Of a DNA stretch of 42,763 nucleotides, positions 7,745-16,331 are shown one piece after another. Source of the DNA: Bacillota bacterium (GTDB lineage: Bacteria; Bacillota; Clostridia; Christensenellales; Aristaeellaceae); assembly GCA_023404345.1 (NCBI GenBank), contig JAEYCB010000002.1:1-42763 (forward strand), read 5' to 3'. The notes beneath the pieces were generated by a model, which was given only the letters and a program-made list of their open reading frames with translations, was not told the origin of the DNA and did not search any database. Every line of letters starts with the position of its first letter. Positions within the stretch are counted from its first letter, which is position 1. The position numbers were made by a program, and so were the translations under genes.

Positions 7745-9136
7745 TCAAGGCATTTGTGATTGGAGCTGCTCCAGTTCGGGCAGCGTGATGTATGTAAGGT
7801 TTGTAGCGGAATGAGCCTGGCGGCTCTTGTCCTCCATTTCTTCAATCAATGCGTCTACAGCTGCCTGTGCCGATGCAGTCGGCAACGTGGTTCGGAATTC
7901 GAGGCAACTCTTATAAAGCTGTACAAGGCATTCCCGGAATTTCAAGAGAGCCCGCGTCTTATCTGTCTGACTGTCGGCAAGAAATGCGGAATATGCCTCA
8001 TTCAACTGCACGCGGAAATCTTCAATTTTTTCAGCTACGCCATCCATGCAGGCATCCTTGAGAATTTGCTCAATTTTGGGGATGTCGCTTTGGACGCTCC
8101 AGAGATAAGGCGTGAGGGCTCGAACTTCGTCACTGGTCACGCAGTCCTTCCCGCTGAGCCATGCAAGGGCTTGTACAATCGGATAAAAACCAAAAAATTT
8201 ACGGTCCGAGATGGGCAGTTTTTCCTTGCGCATTTCGCAGAGAATGTCGTCCATCATATCGCGGATCGCTTCTGGCACCTCCACTCCGGCAACTTCCTGC
8301 TGCATCTGCTGCAATTCATCCAGTGTGATGGGCTCCAATGCATGGTTGACGTCAGAACAACTGATTTTATCGCGAAGTATCTGCTGACGGGCAGACTTGT
8401 CCTTGATGTATTCCGTGACGATTTTCAAATCGAAACGGTCAAGCAAGGGAGCGTATACCTTATCCTCTGGATTGTGCAGGTTGGGCATTTCATTGGAGGC
8501 TGCGAAAAAACTGATGGTTGCGATGGGAATTTCTTCGCCCTCATTGGTATAGATGCGCTCGTTGAGTGCGGTGAGCAGAGAGTTCAGTGCATTATCATTC
8601 GCTTTAAAAATCTCATCGAGCAAAACAAGGTGCGCCTGCGGGATTTTGCCTGCCGTCAAAATAGACGGCCGGCCGCTGTGCAGCATGGACAGCGCTTCGC
8701 GCAGGGTGCTGACCGATCCTGAGGTTGCCTTGATACGGGCAAGCAGCACCGAACGCTTTGCATCATCCTGTTCGGCTTCGTACATATTATATAGCTGCTC
8801 GAGTTCTGCAACCGCCGACTGGTAAGAAGGCGTTTCTCTCAATACAGAATTGGATACGCCGCCGGGTACGATGCTTGCCAGATCCAGCCGTCCGAAGAGC
8901 TTTTCTTCGTCTGTCTCCCGGGTAAGCTGGTATCCAAAGAAATTCATGTCCTCAAAACAGCTGCGGAAACGACGGATGGCATCTGATTTTGCCTGACCAG
9001 GCAACCCCAGAATGAAAAGATTCCGGCGTGTCAACACTGCGACAGCCATGAAGCGCAGCAGCTCCTCACGTTCTGCGAGGCAGGTATTGAGGTATTGGAG
9101 GGCGTTGTTCATCTTATCCATTAAAACTGTTTTCAT
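7745..9136 (-). CDS. MoxR/RavA-like AAA+ ATPase
   Basis: The 463-residue protein has a single AAA+ module near the N-terminus: Walker A GLPGQAKS (44-51), Walker B LVLLDEIF (D174-E175), then sensor-type SFFAASNEMPN and the arginine-rich LLDRFDLK. The C-terminal helical region resembles RavA. MoxR ATPases remodel or load protein complexes together with VWA partners, and a VWA gene follows two genes downstream. The ATG has GAGGA 9 bases upstream. Walker A departs from GxxGxGK[ST] in having Gln-Ala before the Lys, but Lys and Ser are kept, so ATP binding is likely. It acts in the cytoplasm. Confidence 0.85.
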   Translation of the reverse strand: MKTVLMDKMNNALQYLNTCLAEREELLRFMAVAVLTRRNLFILGLPGQAKSDAIRRFRSCFEDMNFFGYQLTRETDEEKLFGRLDLASIVPGGVSNSVLRETPSYQSAVAELEQLYNMYEAEQDDAKRSVLLARIKATSGSVSTLREALSMLHSGRPSILTAGKIPQAHLVLLDEIFKANDNALNSLLTALNERIYTNEGEEIPIATISFFAASNEMPNLHNPEDKVYAPLLDRFDLKIVTEYIKDKSARQQILRDKISCSDVNHALEPITLDELQQMQQEVAGVEVPEAIRDMMDDILCEMRKEKLPISDRKFFGFYPIVQALAWLSGKDCVTSDEVRALTPYLWSVQSDIPKIEQILKDACMDGVAEKIEDFRVQLNEAYSAFLADSQTDKTRALLKFRECLVQLYKSCLEFRTTLPTASAQAAVDALIEEMEDKSRQAHSATNLTYITLPELEQLQSQMP

Positions 9137-9167
9137 TGATTTTTCCTCATTTCATAAAAATGCCGAT

Positions 9168-9845
9168 TTACGGTACTCTCTGTACATTTTTTCCGGATGT
9201 CAACCTCTGCCATTCTTCAAATGCAGGCTGTAAAAAGGCTCGGAGTTCTGCGTTGGTTGCCGTGCGGATACCGGGACCATTTTTGGTTTTTGCCGTCACC
9301 AGCTGCCCTTCCCGGATGAGCTGCTCTACCAATTCTTCCACAAAGCGATTTGCGAGATTCTTCCGGCCTTCTTTATCGCAGAGTCGGTGAACAGAAAATT
9401 TTTGAGCGATGCTCAAACCGAATGGACCTGTTATATACAGGTTTTTCCGTTTTGTCCTGCACCGTTCCAAGATTGTGCGTACGATCTCTTCGCGTTTCCT
9501 TTCCAGCTGCGTTCTGTATTCCTCGTCCGTGAGGTCCCAATATCTCTCATAGCAGTCGATGCCATAACAGCGAAATGAATCTGCCTTCTTTAGAAACTCC
9601 TGAATTCCAGAAATCTCATCCAGCTGTATGACGCCGCTGAAATTCATAGGATGAAGGCACAGCTCCTGCAGACCTTTCGTGACAGTATCGGATATGCTCG
9701 ATCTACCGGGATGCAGCTGCCAGCCTGCATTTTGAAATAGATGGCGGCTTTCTTCTCGAAATCTGGCCGCATCGCTCTCGCATGTCCATCCGGAATCGAA
9801 CTGGTAGCGGCTGCGGATTCGGAAATATACCTTTCTATATTCCAT
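9168..9845 (-). CDS. Unknown protein of the replication-type operon
   Basis: About 225 residues, starting at the ATG at 9845, which has GAGAGG 7 bases upstream; an upstream in-frame ATG at 9860 is less well placed. I do not recognise a family. The N-terminal third is basic and aromatic (RKVYFRIRSRYQF). A helical, strongly charged middle (EYRTQLERKREEIVRTI) follows, and a C-terminal part that looks like a winged-helix-like alpha/beta region (VEELVEQLIREGQLVTAKT). No membrane segment or signal peptide is seen. It lies directly upstream of the MoxR gene (31 bases), so an adaptor or substrate role for that ATPase is conceivable but unproven. Confidence 0.65.
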   Translation of the reverse strand: MEYRKVYFRIRSRYQFDSGWTCESDAARFREESRHLFQNAGWQLHPGRSSISDTVTKGLQELCLHPMNFSGVIQLDEISGIQEFLKKADSFRCYGIDCYERYWDLTDEEYRTQLERKREEIVRTILERCRTKRKNLYITGPFGLSIAQKFSVHRLCDKEGRKNLANRFVEELVEQLIREGQLVTAKTKNGPGIRTATNAELRAFLQPAFEEWQRLTSGKNVQRVP

Positions 9846-9869
9846 GGCATTACCTCTCATTTTCTCCGC

Positions 9870-10127
9870 TCAAGCGCCCATTCTCGTACCGTAGGGCGGA
9901 AAATAGAGCAGCTGCAAGGCAGGTACTTCTGCAACAATATGCTTGTGGCGCACTGGCTCCGGCAAACGGCGCAACGCATCCGCGGCTTCCTGCTTGGTAG
10001 AGAACCGCAATGCTCCCCGGAGATCCATGTAGCCGACGATCTCTCCCTGGACACTGCTTACATAGTTGCAATCGCATGGGGCGGTAAGTCCGTTATTCAG
10101 CCTCACAGTATAGATGGTTTTCATCAT
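9870..10127 (-). CDS. Small unknown protein
   Basis: 85 residues, unrecognised. It is beta-rich at the N-terminus (KTIYTVRLNNG), with one Cys-x-Cys pair near residue 18 and a helix containing KQEAADALRRL. The first of two consecutive ATG codons overlaps the stop of the upstream gene, and GGGAG lies 8 bases before it, so translation is coupled. Tight packing in the operon supports it as a real gene. Confidence 0.6.
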   Translation of the reverse strand: MMKTIYTVRLNNGLTAPCDCNYVSSVQGEIVGYMDLRGALRFSTKQEAADALRRLPEPVRHKHIVAEVPALQLLYFPPYGTRMGA

Positions 10128-10441
10128 ACGCAGTTCTCCCGAGCCGGAGCCCAGCCCATTAGGTCACAGATTTTCCGGCAATCATCCACCACGTAACCGG
10201 AAAGGCCTTCCGGCTTCCCGGCGGCCCACATACGGATCAGCCGTATCATGAGCGGATAGAAATCGCCACGCTCCTGTTCAGAATTCAGCGAATCTACGAA
10301 CCGGTCCAGATCATAGCTGCTAAAATTGCCGTGCAAGCCGGCCAGCGAACAAAGTTCTTTTGCCAACTGCTGTGGAGCAGAGGCATGCTCCATAGCAGTG
10401 TTTCTTTGTGTGGAAATTCGGATCATTCGTGTATGCTTCAT
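10124..10441 (-). CDS. Small unknown protein
   Basis: 105 residues from the ATG at 10441, chosen because GGAGG lies 10 bases upstream; the frame is open further upstream but without a ribosome binding site. It is mostly helical, with a central acidic segment and a C-terminal CRKICDLMGW motif. No family was recognised. It follows the beta-clamp gene and overlaps the next gene by 4 bases. Confidence 0.6.
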   Translation of the reverse strand: MKHTRMIRISTQRNTAMEHASAPQQLAKELCSLAGLHGNFSSYDLDRFVDSLNSEQERGDFYPLMIRLIRMWAAGKPEGLSGYVVDDCRKICDLMGWAPARENCV

Positions 10442-10522
10442 GATAAATATTCCTCCAGTTTTCAATGTATTTGGATGGATGTTTCCGCATTGGCACAGAG
10501 TCATCCATAGAAAGTAAAAAAA

Positions 10523-11698
10523 TTAAGCTGCTTTTTTCTTTGCTCCTGTTCGTTTGGCCTGATCCGGCTTTTTTACATCTGCTGCGCTGGGAATGAACGC
10601 CCTGGTGCGCGGCATCTGTACATAGAACTGTTCTTTCGTCCGCAGCAACAAAGCTCCATCCTGGTCAATCCCAATGCGGATGACGCTTCCCTGCAGGGTT
10701 TGGACTGCTTTTTCGAGGATATCCTCACGATAATAGAAGACATGCGGCGTTGGCCGCGCCGCTGTGGCGGCGATATTTGTGCTTGTCCGGCTGAACAGGT
10801 CAGCACATTTTAGTGTCAAAGAATCATCGGTAAGCCCCAAATCAACCGTTGCACGTGGGTCCTTCGCCGAAACCGTCAACGAATGGAGCGCGTTGCAGAA
10901 AGCCTCCCGCTCAACAAGAGCACTGTAACAGGGCTTTAGCCGCCGCAGAATCATGGAGGGATCAAGAAATTCCGCCTTGCAGGCGGGACAGCTTACCAGC
11001 AGGCCATGCGCGGAAAAAATCAGTTCATGGTCTGTAATTCCAACGGTAAGAGCTTCTTTGGCATCCAGCACAGAAGAGACATATCTTGCCGCGTATGATG
11101 GAATGAGGAACATCGGCGCATCTTCCGCAGAAAAATTTTCCATCGTTACGGGTACCGCCACTTGTGTGAGTCCTTCCAGATCTGTTGTTGTAGCGATGGC
11201 ACGGCTGTCGGCTACATTCAGACGAATGCAGCCGTAAGCAGGCTTCTCAGAGCTGTTCTGCATAAGCGCAAATGCGGTTCGCCTGACCAGCTGTGGAAAG
11301 TTTGTGATCGTGATTGCAGCGTACGGATCCTGGAATACAGGCTGCGGATAGCTGGCGGGTGGCAATGTGGCGAGCGTAAAAGTAGCGCGCCCGCTCCGCA
11401 GCACGGCATTTTCTGCCGGAGAAGTTTGAATGTCTACATCGTCTCCAGAGAATTTCTCCATCAACTGGCAGAGGATGGTGCCGTTGATTACGGCGCTCCC
11501 TGCTTCCTCCACTTCAGATGGAAAGCTGATGCGCGCAGCCAATGCCGTGCTGCGTGCTGTGGCAGTAACTTCCTTTCGTTCTGCATCCGCGTCAAGGTGA
11601 ATACCGGAAAGCTGTGGGATCAAGTTGTCTCTGGGCAGCGCGGGCTGTAATTTCTTGAGTGCTGAGAGCGCTTGACTTCGAATAAAGTGAATATGCAT
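10523..11698 (-). CDS. DNA polymerase III sliding clamp (beta subunit) homologue
   Basis: The 391-residue protein has the length and three-domain layout of DnaN. Recognisable stretches include SALKKLQPALPRDN with a following LSGIHLDA strand in domain 1, ATTTDLEGL in domain 2, and a C-terminal region with QFYVQMPRTR. The sequence is divergent and ends in a lysine-rich tail absent from housekeeping clamps. The ATG at 11698 is preferred to the upstream TTG because AGGAGG then has an 8-base spacer. The clamp would encircle DNA and tether replication or repair enzymes. Lying 12 bases after a helicase gene whose product ends in a clamp-binding motif, it is probably an element-encoded second clamp, not the chromosomal dnaN, which normally sits beside dnaA and recF. 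Confidence 0.85.
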   Translation of the reverse strand: MHIHFIRSQALSALKKLQPALPRDNLIPQLSGIHLDADAERKEVTATARSTALAARISFPSEVEEAGSAVINGTILCQLMEKFSGDDVDIQTSPAENAVLRSGRATFTLATLPPASYPQPVFQDPYAAITITNFPQLVRRTAFALMQNSSEKPAYGCIRLNVADSRAIATTTDLEGLTQVAVPVTMENFSAEDAPMFLIPSYAARYVSSVLDAKEALTVGITDHELIFSAHGLLVSCPACKAEFLDPSMILRRLKPCYSALVEREAFCNALHSLTVSAKDPRATVDLGLTDDSLTLKCADLFSRTSTNIAATAARPTPHVFYYREDILEKAVQTLQGSVIRIGIDQDGALLLRTKEQFYVQMPRTRAFIPSAADVKKPDQAKRTGAKKKAA

Positions 11699-11710
11699 AC
11701 ACAATACCTC

Positions 11711-14700
11711 CTATGCAGATTGGCCGAACAAGTCAAACAGCGAAAGCTGCGGAGATGATTCGGGCCGTTGATTGTTTCTACATTTTTTTCGGGATGTCTT
11801 GGGCGCAATGAACGAGTAACGGAGTACGCCTCTTTCATTTGATACAGGCAATGTGTGGCGGACGATGCCGGCAGACTGTACAGTGGATGGCAACGCGATT
11901 CCGGGCTGCGACGAACCGTCCAATATAGTTGGTTCGTCTGCCTGTTCATTTTCTTTGAGAAAGGCCATTTTATGAAACATGGCTGTGAGGTCTTCCACAT
12001 GCTCGCTGATTCCCTGTGCCAATTCCCGGGCAAGCTGTGCCGCCAGGTCATCATTGCTGCCCAGTGCTGCAAGCCCTTCATCGGAAATATTTCCTTCAAT
12101 CAGAGTTGCCGCGGAAAGCTTTGTGGCCATCAGTTCAATGGCCCGGTGCTGGATCGAGCCGATATAGTAAAAGAAATACACCTCAATGCGGGGGGCATAC
12201 TGGTTGATGCGCCAGCTCCGGCGCGATGACTGACGTAAAGTAAACAGGTTGTAGCTGATATTGTAATAAATAAGTGTCGTGAAAGCATTCAAATCCAAGC
12301 CCGTCTCCAGCAAAGTCGGATTGACGATCAGCACACGGATACCTTCATCCAGCTGTGACTGTATCCACTCCTCACGTCGCTCTACTTGGACGTGTTGTGT
12401 CATGACCGCAGTAGGGATATTATTTTCACACAGAGCCTTGAACAGTTTTTCCTGTGTATCCAGCCGTACCCAACTCGTATAGATCAGGACATTTTCTCCG
12501 GCGTCCAGCTTTGTGAGGACCAGTTCCAACACCTTTCGGTCTTTTTCCAGCAGGCAACCAGATTGGACGGCATCTTCAGGTTCATAGACTACCTGGGGCG
12601 GCATCCCTTTTTTTGAAATGAAAATAGGTTCGTGCCCGTAAGGCTGGTCGGGATAAGCAGTAAGCAAGTTAATGAATGCGGATTGAAGTGCGGATGCCTG
12701 TTTGGGGTCAGAACGTGACAGGGCCTGGAAATACTTTTGGATGCGTTCATATTCCCGGGCAACGTCATCGCTCATGGCCAGGCCTATGGGGATTTCCTCA
12801 TAATCCGGGAGAGCCTTTCCTATGTCATAGAGCGATATGAAAACTGCGTTTTCCAACAAAAATCGCGCGTAGACAAGAGGCGAAACGCCTGGTAACAGCC
12901 GGTCTTTCTTTTTGTGTACCACCGTGCGCCTTGTGGACTGGTATTCTTCTTCTGTGATTTCAAAGGTGGTTTCGATGACGCCGTAGTCGAAAGCAAATGC
13001 CTTCGTATCTCCATAAGCCTTCTGATCCAACTGCATATAGCGGGGGAAAAGGCGGTATAAAAGATAAAAAATCCTGGTCGCATATCCGTTGATGAGCGTA
13101 GCCGTCATACCGATAACCTTGCGCGCTGCATGGGCAATCTCCCCCATGGCGTCTCCCTGTCCGCTGTCATTGTTGTATTGATGCAGCTCATCCGCAATCA
13201 AAGCGTCTATCCTGCCGCGCATTTTTTTGCGGATATAGGTACTCAATGGATATCGCCGCGGAGAAGCAACTCGCTGGGGAGTGCCGTAAGCCGCAAGCTG
13301 CTCCAGCTTTTTGTGTACAGCTGAACTCTTTATGAACGGCGAATAAAGCGCCCGATGCGGAAGATAGACATAACCAAAGCCTCCGACTTTTACCCAATCT
13401 TTCGGGAGCATTCCCTCACAAAGCGGAGCCCATAAAGGGGACCGGCAGTGCCGGCAAATATGGTTTTTGGAATTTTCTCGTAGAAAGAACGTGCCGTCGG
13501 CATGAACAAAATAGGTGGAGCCCCCCTCATCCACAAGCGGCATCTCGATCACCTCACCGCAGTCCGGGCACACAAAGCCTTTTTTAGACTGCATCCAGCG
13601 TACCGCCGGATAGCGGTAGTATCCGTTTCGGGCATGCTCTTTTGAGAGTATGACATATACCGTTTTATCGCCGAGAAGATAATCTTGATAAACCGCGCTG
13701 AACTCTGAAATGTTGTGAATAATGGCCGCCCGGCTGTTGGGGATTGTTTCGCTGTTTTCACGCACCCATTTGCGGCACAAATGAGAAGGGCACATCACAA
13801 CGTTAAAATGCTTTTTCTGTCGCTCCCGCATCTGACTGGCTGCAAGAGCCGCCATGCCGATTTTGGTTTTTCCCGCTCCGCAGTCGCCTACAACAATAGC
13901 CGGACGATACCGGTCGATTTTGCGGCTGGCCGCCTCGGCTGCCGCCAGCTGTGCGTCATACAGACGGTAACCAGTATTTTGAAAAATATAGTCGTTGATC
14001 TGATTTATTTCCCGGCTGAACGCATCTCTGGAAGGATCGAACAGCGGTTGATAGCGTTCCTTGATGCGTTCTGCGACCGTTACGCCAAATTTCGCTAGAT
14101 ACTGTGAGATCGTCCCGACCTTCTCAAAAGCGTCCGCTACATGAGGATCAGCGCCAGGTATCGTAATCTTTCTTTCGTGAAGTCCGGTTTCCAGAATCTC
14201 ATGGAGGTTTTGTTCATCCTCGTTTAGCTTCAGCTGCCATGCATCAAAGGTTTCCGTACTGGATAAAACCGCAAGGGGAGTAAGTGCTCCGCAGCGGCGA
14301 AGCTCAGACAAAACATATTCTTGAAAATCCAAAAGCAGCGGTATGTGCGAATGCAGATCAAGCAGTTGGAAAAGGCGGGTATCATCGCCGACAGGAGTGT
14401 AAAAATAAAAACGCCGTTCTTTGATACGGGTGACGAAATAGCTTTCCCCCTGGGCATTTTTCTTCTCTTTCCGCTCGGTTTTTTCCTCCTGGCCCAAAGA
14501 TAGAATTGCTTCCGCATATCCATTGGATCCAGTAATTGTTTTCTGATATTGCGCTTTTCGCGGGGTGAGTTCCACGCTGCCTTCTGGCGTTGTGACCTGA
14601 AGCGGCATACCGCTTGCAATCAGAGTACACAGCGCTTGAACGATTGATGGCTCACCCCCAAAGTGAATCGCAATTAGATTTCCTCTCGTATATGCCTCCT

Positions 14701-14806
14701 TATCGCCAGGCAACGGGGAGTATACGATCGTACTTGCATATGCGGATAGATAAATTCCGCTTCTGGTGCTGCTACAGGTGAATTTAAACAGCTGGGTTTG
14801 AGTCAA
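11711..14806 (-). CDS. SF2 (DEAD/SNF2-like) helicase with zinc-binding insert and C-terminal clamp-binding motif
   Basis: 1031 residues from a TTG start with a run of G (AGGGGGG) about 7 bases upstream. Motif I is GDCGAGKTKIG (307-317), motif II DELH (539-542), motif III GMTATLING, and motif VI lies in RQSSRRSWRINQ. Between motifs I and II are two Cys pairs, C413/C416 and C451/C454, likely one zinc site. The C-terminal 100 residues are a loose linker ending in QLSLF (1020-1024), the consensus for binding the bacterial sliding clamp, followed by DLF. It is the first gene of the operon, with the clamp gene next. The combination suggests a DNA translocase or helicase recruited by its own clamp during element replication or repair. 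Confidence 0.85.
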   Translation of the reverse strand: MTQTQLFKFTCSSTRSGIYLSAYASTIVYSPLPGDKEAYTRGNLIAIHFGGEPSIVQALCTLIASGMPLQVTTPEGSVELTPRKAQYQKTITGSNGYAEAILSLGQEEKTERKEKKNAQGESYFVTRIKERRFYFYTPVGDDTRLFQLLDLHSHIPLLLDFQEYVLSELRRCGALTPLAVLSSTETFDAWQLKLNEDEQNLHEILETGLHERKITIPGADPHVADAFEKVGTISQYLAKFGVTVAERIKERYQPLFDPSRDAFSREINQINDYIFQNTGYRLYDAQLAAAEAASRKIDRYRPAIVVGDCGAGKTKIGMAALAASQMRERQKKHFNVVMCPSHLCRKWVRENSETIPNSRAAIIHNISEFSAVYQDYLLGDKTVYVILSKEHARNGYYRYPAVRWMQSKKGFVCPDCGEVIEMPLVDEGGSTYFVHADGTFFLRENSKNHICRHCRSPLWAPLCEGMLPKDWVKVGGFGYVYLPHRALYSPFIKSSAVHKKLEQLAAYGTPQRVASPRRYPLSTYIRKKMRGRIDALIADELHQYNNDSGQGDAMGEIAHAARKVIGMTATLINGYATRIFYLLYRLFPRYMQLDQKAYGDTKAFAFDYGVIETTFEITEEEYQSTRRTVVHKKKDRLLPGVSPLVYARFLLENAVFISLYDIGKALPDYEEIPIGLAMSDDVAREYERIQKYFQALSRSDPKQASALQSAFINLLTAYPDQPYGHEPIFISKKGMPPQVVYEPEDAVQSGCLLEKDRKVLELVLTKLDAGENVLIYTSWVRLDTQEKLFKALCENNIPTAVMTQHVQVERREEWIQSQLDEGIRVLIVNPTLLETGLDLNAFTTLIYYNISYNLFTLRQSSRRSWRINQYAPRIEVYFFYYIGSIQHRAIELMATKLSAATLIEGNISDEGLAALGSNDDLAAQLARELAQGISEHVEDLTAMFHKMAFLKENEQADEPTILDGSSQPGIALPSTVQSAGIVRHTLPVSNERGVLRYSFIAPKTSRKKCRNNQRPESSPQLSLFDLFGQSA

Positions 14807-14866
14807 TCACAGCCCCCCTCATTGTAATTTATAGGATTTGATATGCGTCCTCCTCTCTGTTGGAAA

Positions 14867-14915
14867 TAGAAAAAGCTGCAGCAACGCACCCCAAAGGGGC
14901 AGGTTACTGCAGCTT
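14867..14915 (-). terminator. Leader terminator/attenuator of the helicase-clamp operon
   Basis: Read on the minus strand, AAGCTGCAGTAAC pairs with GTTGCTGCAGCTT (13 pairs, one G-T). Above it is a small internal loop, then CCCC/GGGG closed by TTT. The 3' arm runs straight into five T. It lies about 65 bases upstream of the TTG start, with no gene on that strand to terminate, so it fits an attenuator. On the plus strand it lacks a T-run. Confidence 0.65.
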
Positions 14916-15019
14916 ATTGTACTTGAGAGTTATTTTAGACAGACTGGCACTGATAACGGCAAAGGATGAAGAAGCCGCTCCCACTCCGACCTAAGAACAA
15001 TCACCTAAAGTACATCTTT

Positions 15020-15048
15020 ATTATATTACGTCAAAATGTGTTTGTGCA
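15020..15048 (-). promoter_or_regulatory. Probable promoter of the helicase-clamp operon
   Basis: On the minus strand a perfect TATAAT (15025-15020) has TGCACA (15048-15043, four of six matches) 17 bases upstream. Transcription would begin near 15013, giving a leader of about 205 bases that contains the hairpin at 14915-14873. Two short leader ORFs with GTG starts can be drawn in it, neither with a good ribosome binding site. Confidence 0.45.
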
Positions 15049-15253
15049 TTTACAAAATTTGTTTTCTCGTAAAAATTCAAAAATTTCCAGAGAGAATTTT
15101 AAACTGCGGAAGATGCGGTACAAACAAGACACATGCGATTATCGCCCGCAATGGACGGACACAAAGGGGATCCAAAATCACACAGGGAGTGAGGAAGAGT
15201 CGGTTGATGTTGTCGTTGCCTTTGGCTACCGTTGAAGTTTGAACAACAATGCA
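15049..15253. other. Gap between divergent promoters, nothing recognised
   Basis: AT-rich sequence, then about 120 bases of more coding-like plus-strand sequence around 15090-15235 containing CGRCG in one frame. No start with a ribosome binding site and no family match were found. It is probably intergenic or a small remnant. Confidence 0.35.
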
Positions 15254-15282
15254 TTGATAACCCCAACCCTGTTGTGTATAAT
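15254..15282 (+). promoter_or_regulatory. Promoter of the DUF3990/DUF3791 locus
   Basis: TTGATA (15254-15259) and a perfect TATAAT (15277-15282) are separated by 17 bases. Transcription would begin about 10-13 bases before the inferred TTG start, giving a very short leader. Confidence 0.7.
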
Positions 15283-15301
15283 AAGCAAGTAGGTGATTGA
15301 A

Positions 15302-15604
15302 TTGAACTTGATATTGCATACGGTCAAGCAGGAAAAACAAAGGATCGAATACATGCTTGCAAAGTATCAAAGTGAGCTTTCTATCTTACCGAAAGGTGCA
15401 ATCTCAGAAAAGAAGGTTGGCGAGAAAACATATTATTATCTGAAATACCGGGACGGTAAAAAGGTTATTTCGCAATATGTTAGTAAGAAGGAAATCGAAA
15501 ATGTACGTGCACTTATAGAAAAGCGGCGGCACATGGAGGCAATGGTAAAATCCTTACAGGCGGAAAAAGCGATTGCAGATAAGGTATTGGAGAGTACGAT
15601 ATAA
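15302..15604 (+). CDS. Small DUF6788-like protein heading a toxin locus
   Basis: About 100 residues. The core is the pattern LPKG...KKVGEKTYYYLKYRDGKKV, flanked by two charged helices, as in small proteins (DUF6788-like, from memory) found before toxin or nuclease genes in Clostridia. The start is uncertain: TTG at 15302 has AGGTG 6 bases upstream, while the GTG at 15293 has no ribosome binding site. The stop overlaps the start position of the following DUF3990 frame. It may be a DNA-binding antitoxin or regulator of the locus; that is inference. Confidence 0.65.
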   Translation: MNLILHTVKQEKQRIEYMLAKYQSELSILPKGAISEKKVGEKTYYYLKYRDGKKVISQYVSKKEIENVRALIEKRRHMEAMVKSLQAEKAIADKVLESTI

Positions 15605-16089
15605 TTTTATACCACGACAACAATGTGATTATTTCCGAACCGAAGTTAATTAAACAGAATCTATTTCTTGATTTTGGTTTTGGATTTTACACAACGAAAA
15701 ATAAAATACAGGCGAGAGGCTTGCGGATAAGGTGACAAAACGCCGCAAAGACGGTGAAAAAGCTGTCAGTATCTATGAGTTTGACGAAACTCAAGCTTTT
15801 AAGGAATGCTCTGTTCTGCATTTCAACAGTGCAAATGAGCCTTGGTTAGATTTTGTATCAGAGAAGCGTTCTGGCATTATACAGGAGAACCTCACGACTT
15901 CATTTTCGCCCCGTTGCAAATGATGATGTTTATACGACATTCACGCTCTATTCGGCGGGCGTCCTTACAAAGGGACAGACTTTAGAGGCGCTGAAAATCA
16001 AAAAGCTGTATAATCAGCTGGTACTGTCATCTGAAAAGGCACTTTCCTATCTCAATTTTATCGGGATAGTTCCACAGGAGGAATTATAA
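15601..16089 (+). pseudogene. DUF3990 (ADP-ribosyltransferase-like toxin fold), inactivated
   Basis: Three frames joined spell a DUF3990 protein: ILYHDNNVIISEP, then FLDFGFGFYTTKNK; ADKVTKRRKDGEKAVSIYEFDE; and PVANDDVYTTFTLYSAGVLT to the end. There are at least three frameshifts, near 15715, near 15880, and near 15918 where one base is missing from CCGTT. The initiation codon is ATA (15601-15603); an ATG there would give the usual ATGA overlap with the preceding gene, so a single G-to-A change would have both removed the start and turned TGA into TAA. DUF3990 is related to ADP-ribosyltransferase folds and sits in toxin-antitoxin-like pairs. The catalytic gene is dead while its small neighbours look intact. 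Confidence 0.75.
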
Positions 16090-16329
16090 ATGAGGGCAGA
16101 AAAATTTGGCGCTAGTATGGGGGTTTTGGTCGAACAGATCGTTCACTTAATTACCGAAAACTACGAGTATGATGAAATGACCGCTTCAAACGAGTTTTAC
16201 AGTTCAAAGGTCTATGCTCTTTTGGAGCAGGAAGAAACGAAGCTATGGCATCTCAGCCCTCTTACTCTATTCAACCTGTTTGACGAAGAAAAAAAGACTG
16301 GCAGTTTTGAACTGGCGGAGGAGGTTTGA
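16090..16329 (+). CDS. Small acidic protein of the DUF3990 locus
   Basis: 79 residues, acidic and helical, with AGGAGG 7 bases before the ATG. The start is directly after the stop of the broken DUF3990 frame. I do not know a name for it; small proteins of this kind sit between DUF3990 and DUF3791 genes. It overlaps the upstream region of the next gene, which begins 3 bases after its stop. It is probably an antitoxin component. Confidence 0.65.
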   Translation: MRAEKFGASMGVLVEQIVHLITENYEYDEMTASNEFYSSKVYALLEQEETKLWHLSPLTLFNLFDEEKKTGSFELAEEV

Positions 16330-16331
16330 GC

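Noticed and set aside
10523..11698. Chromosomal dnaN and replication origin
   Set aside because: No dnaA, recF or gyrase genes and no cluster of DnaA boxes nearby; the operon content fits an element-encoded clamp instead.
15077..15370. A 97-codon minus-strand ORF across the promoter of the DUF3990 locus
   Set aside because: It overlaps a strong plus-strand promoter and the start of the DUF6788-like gene, and has no translation signal or family resemblance.
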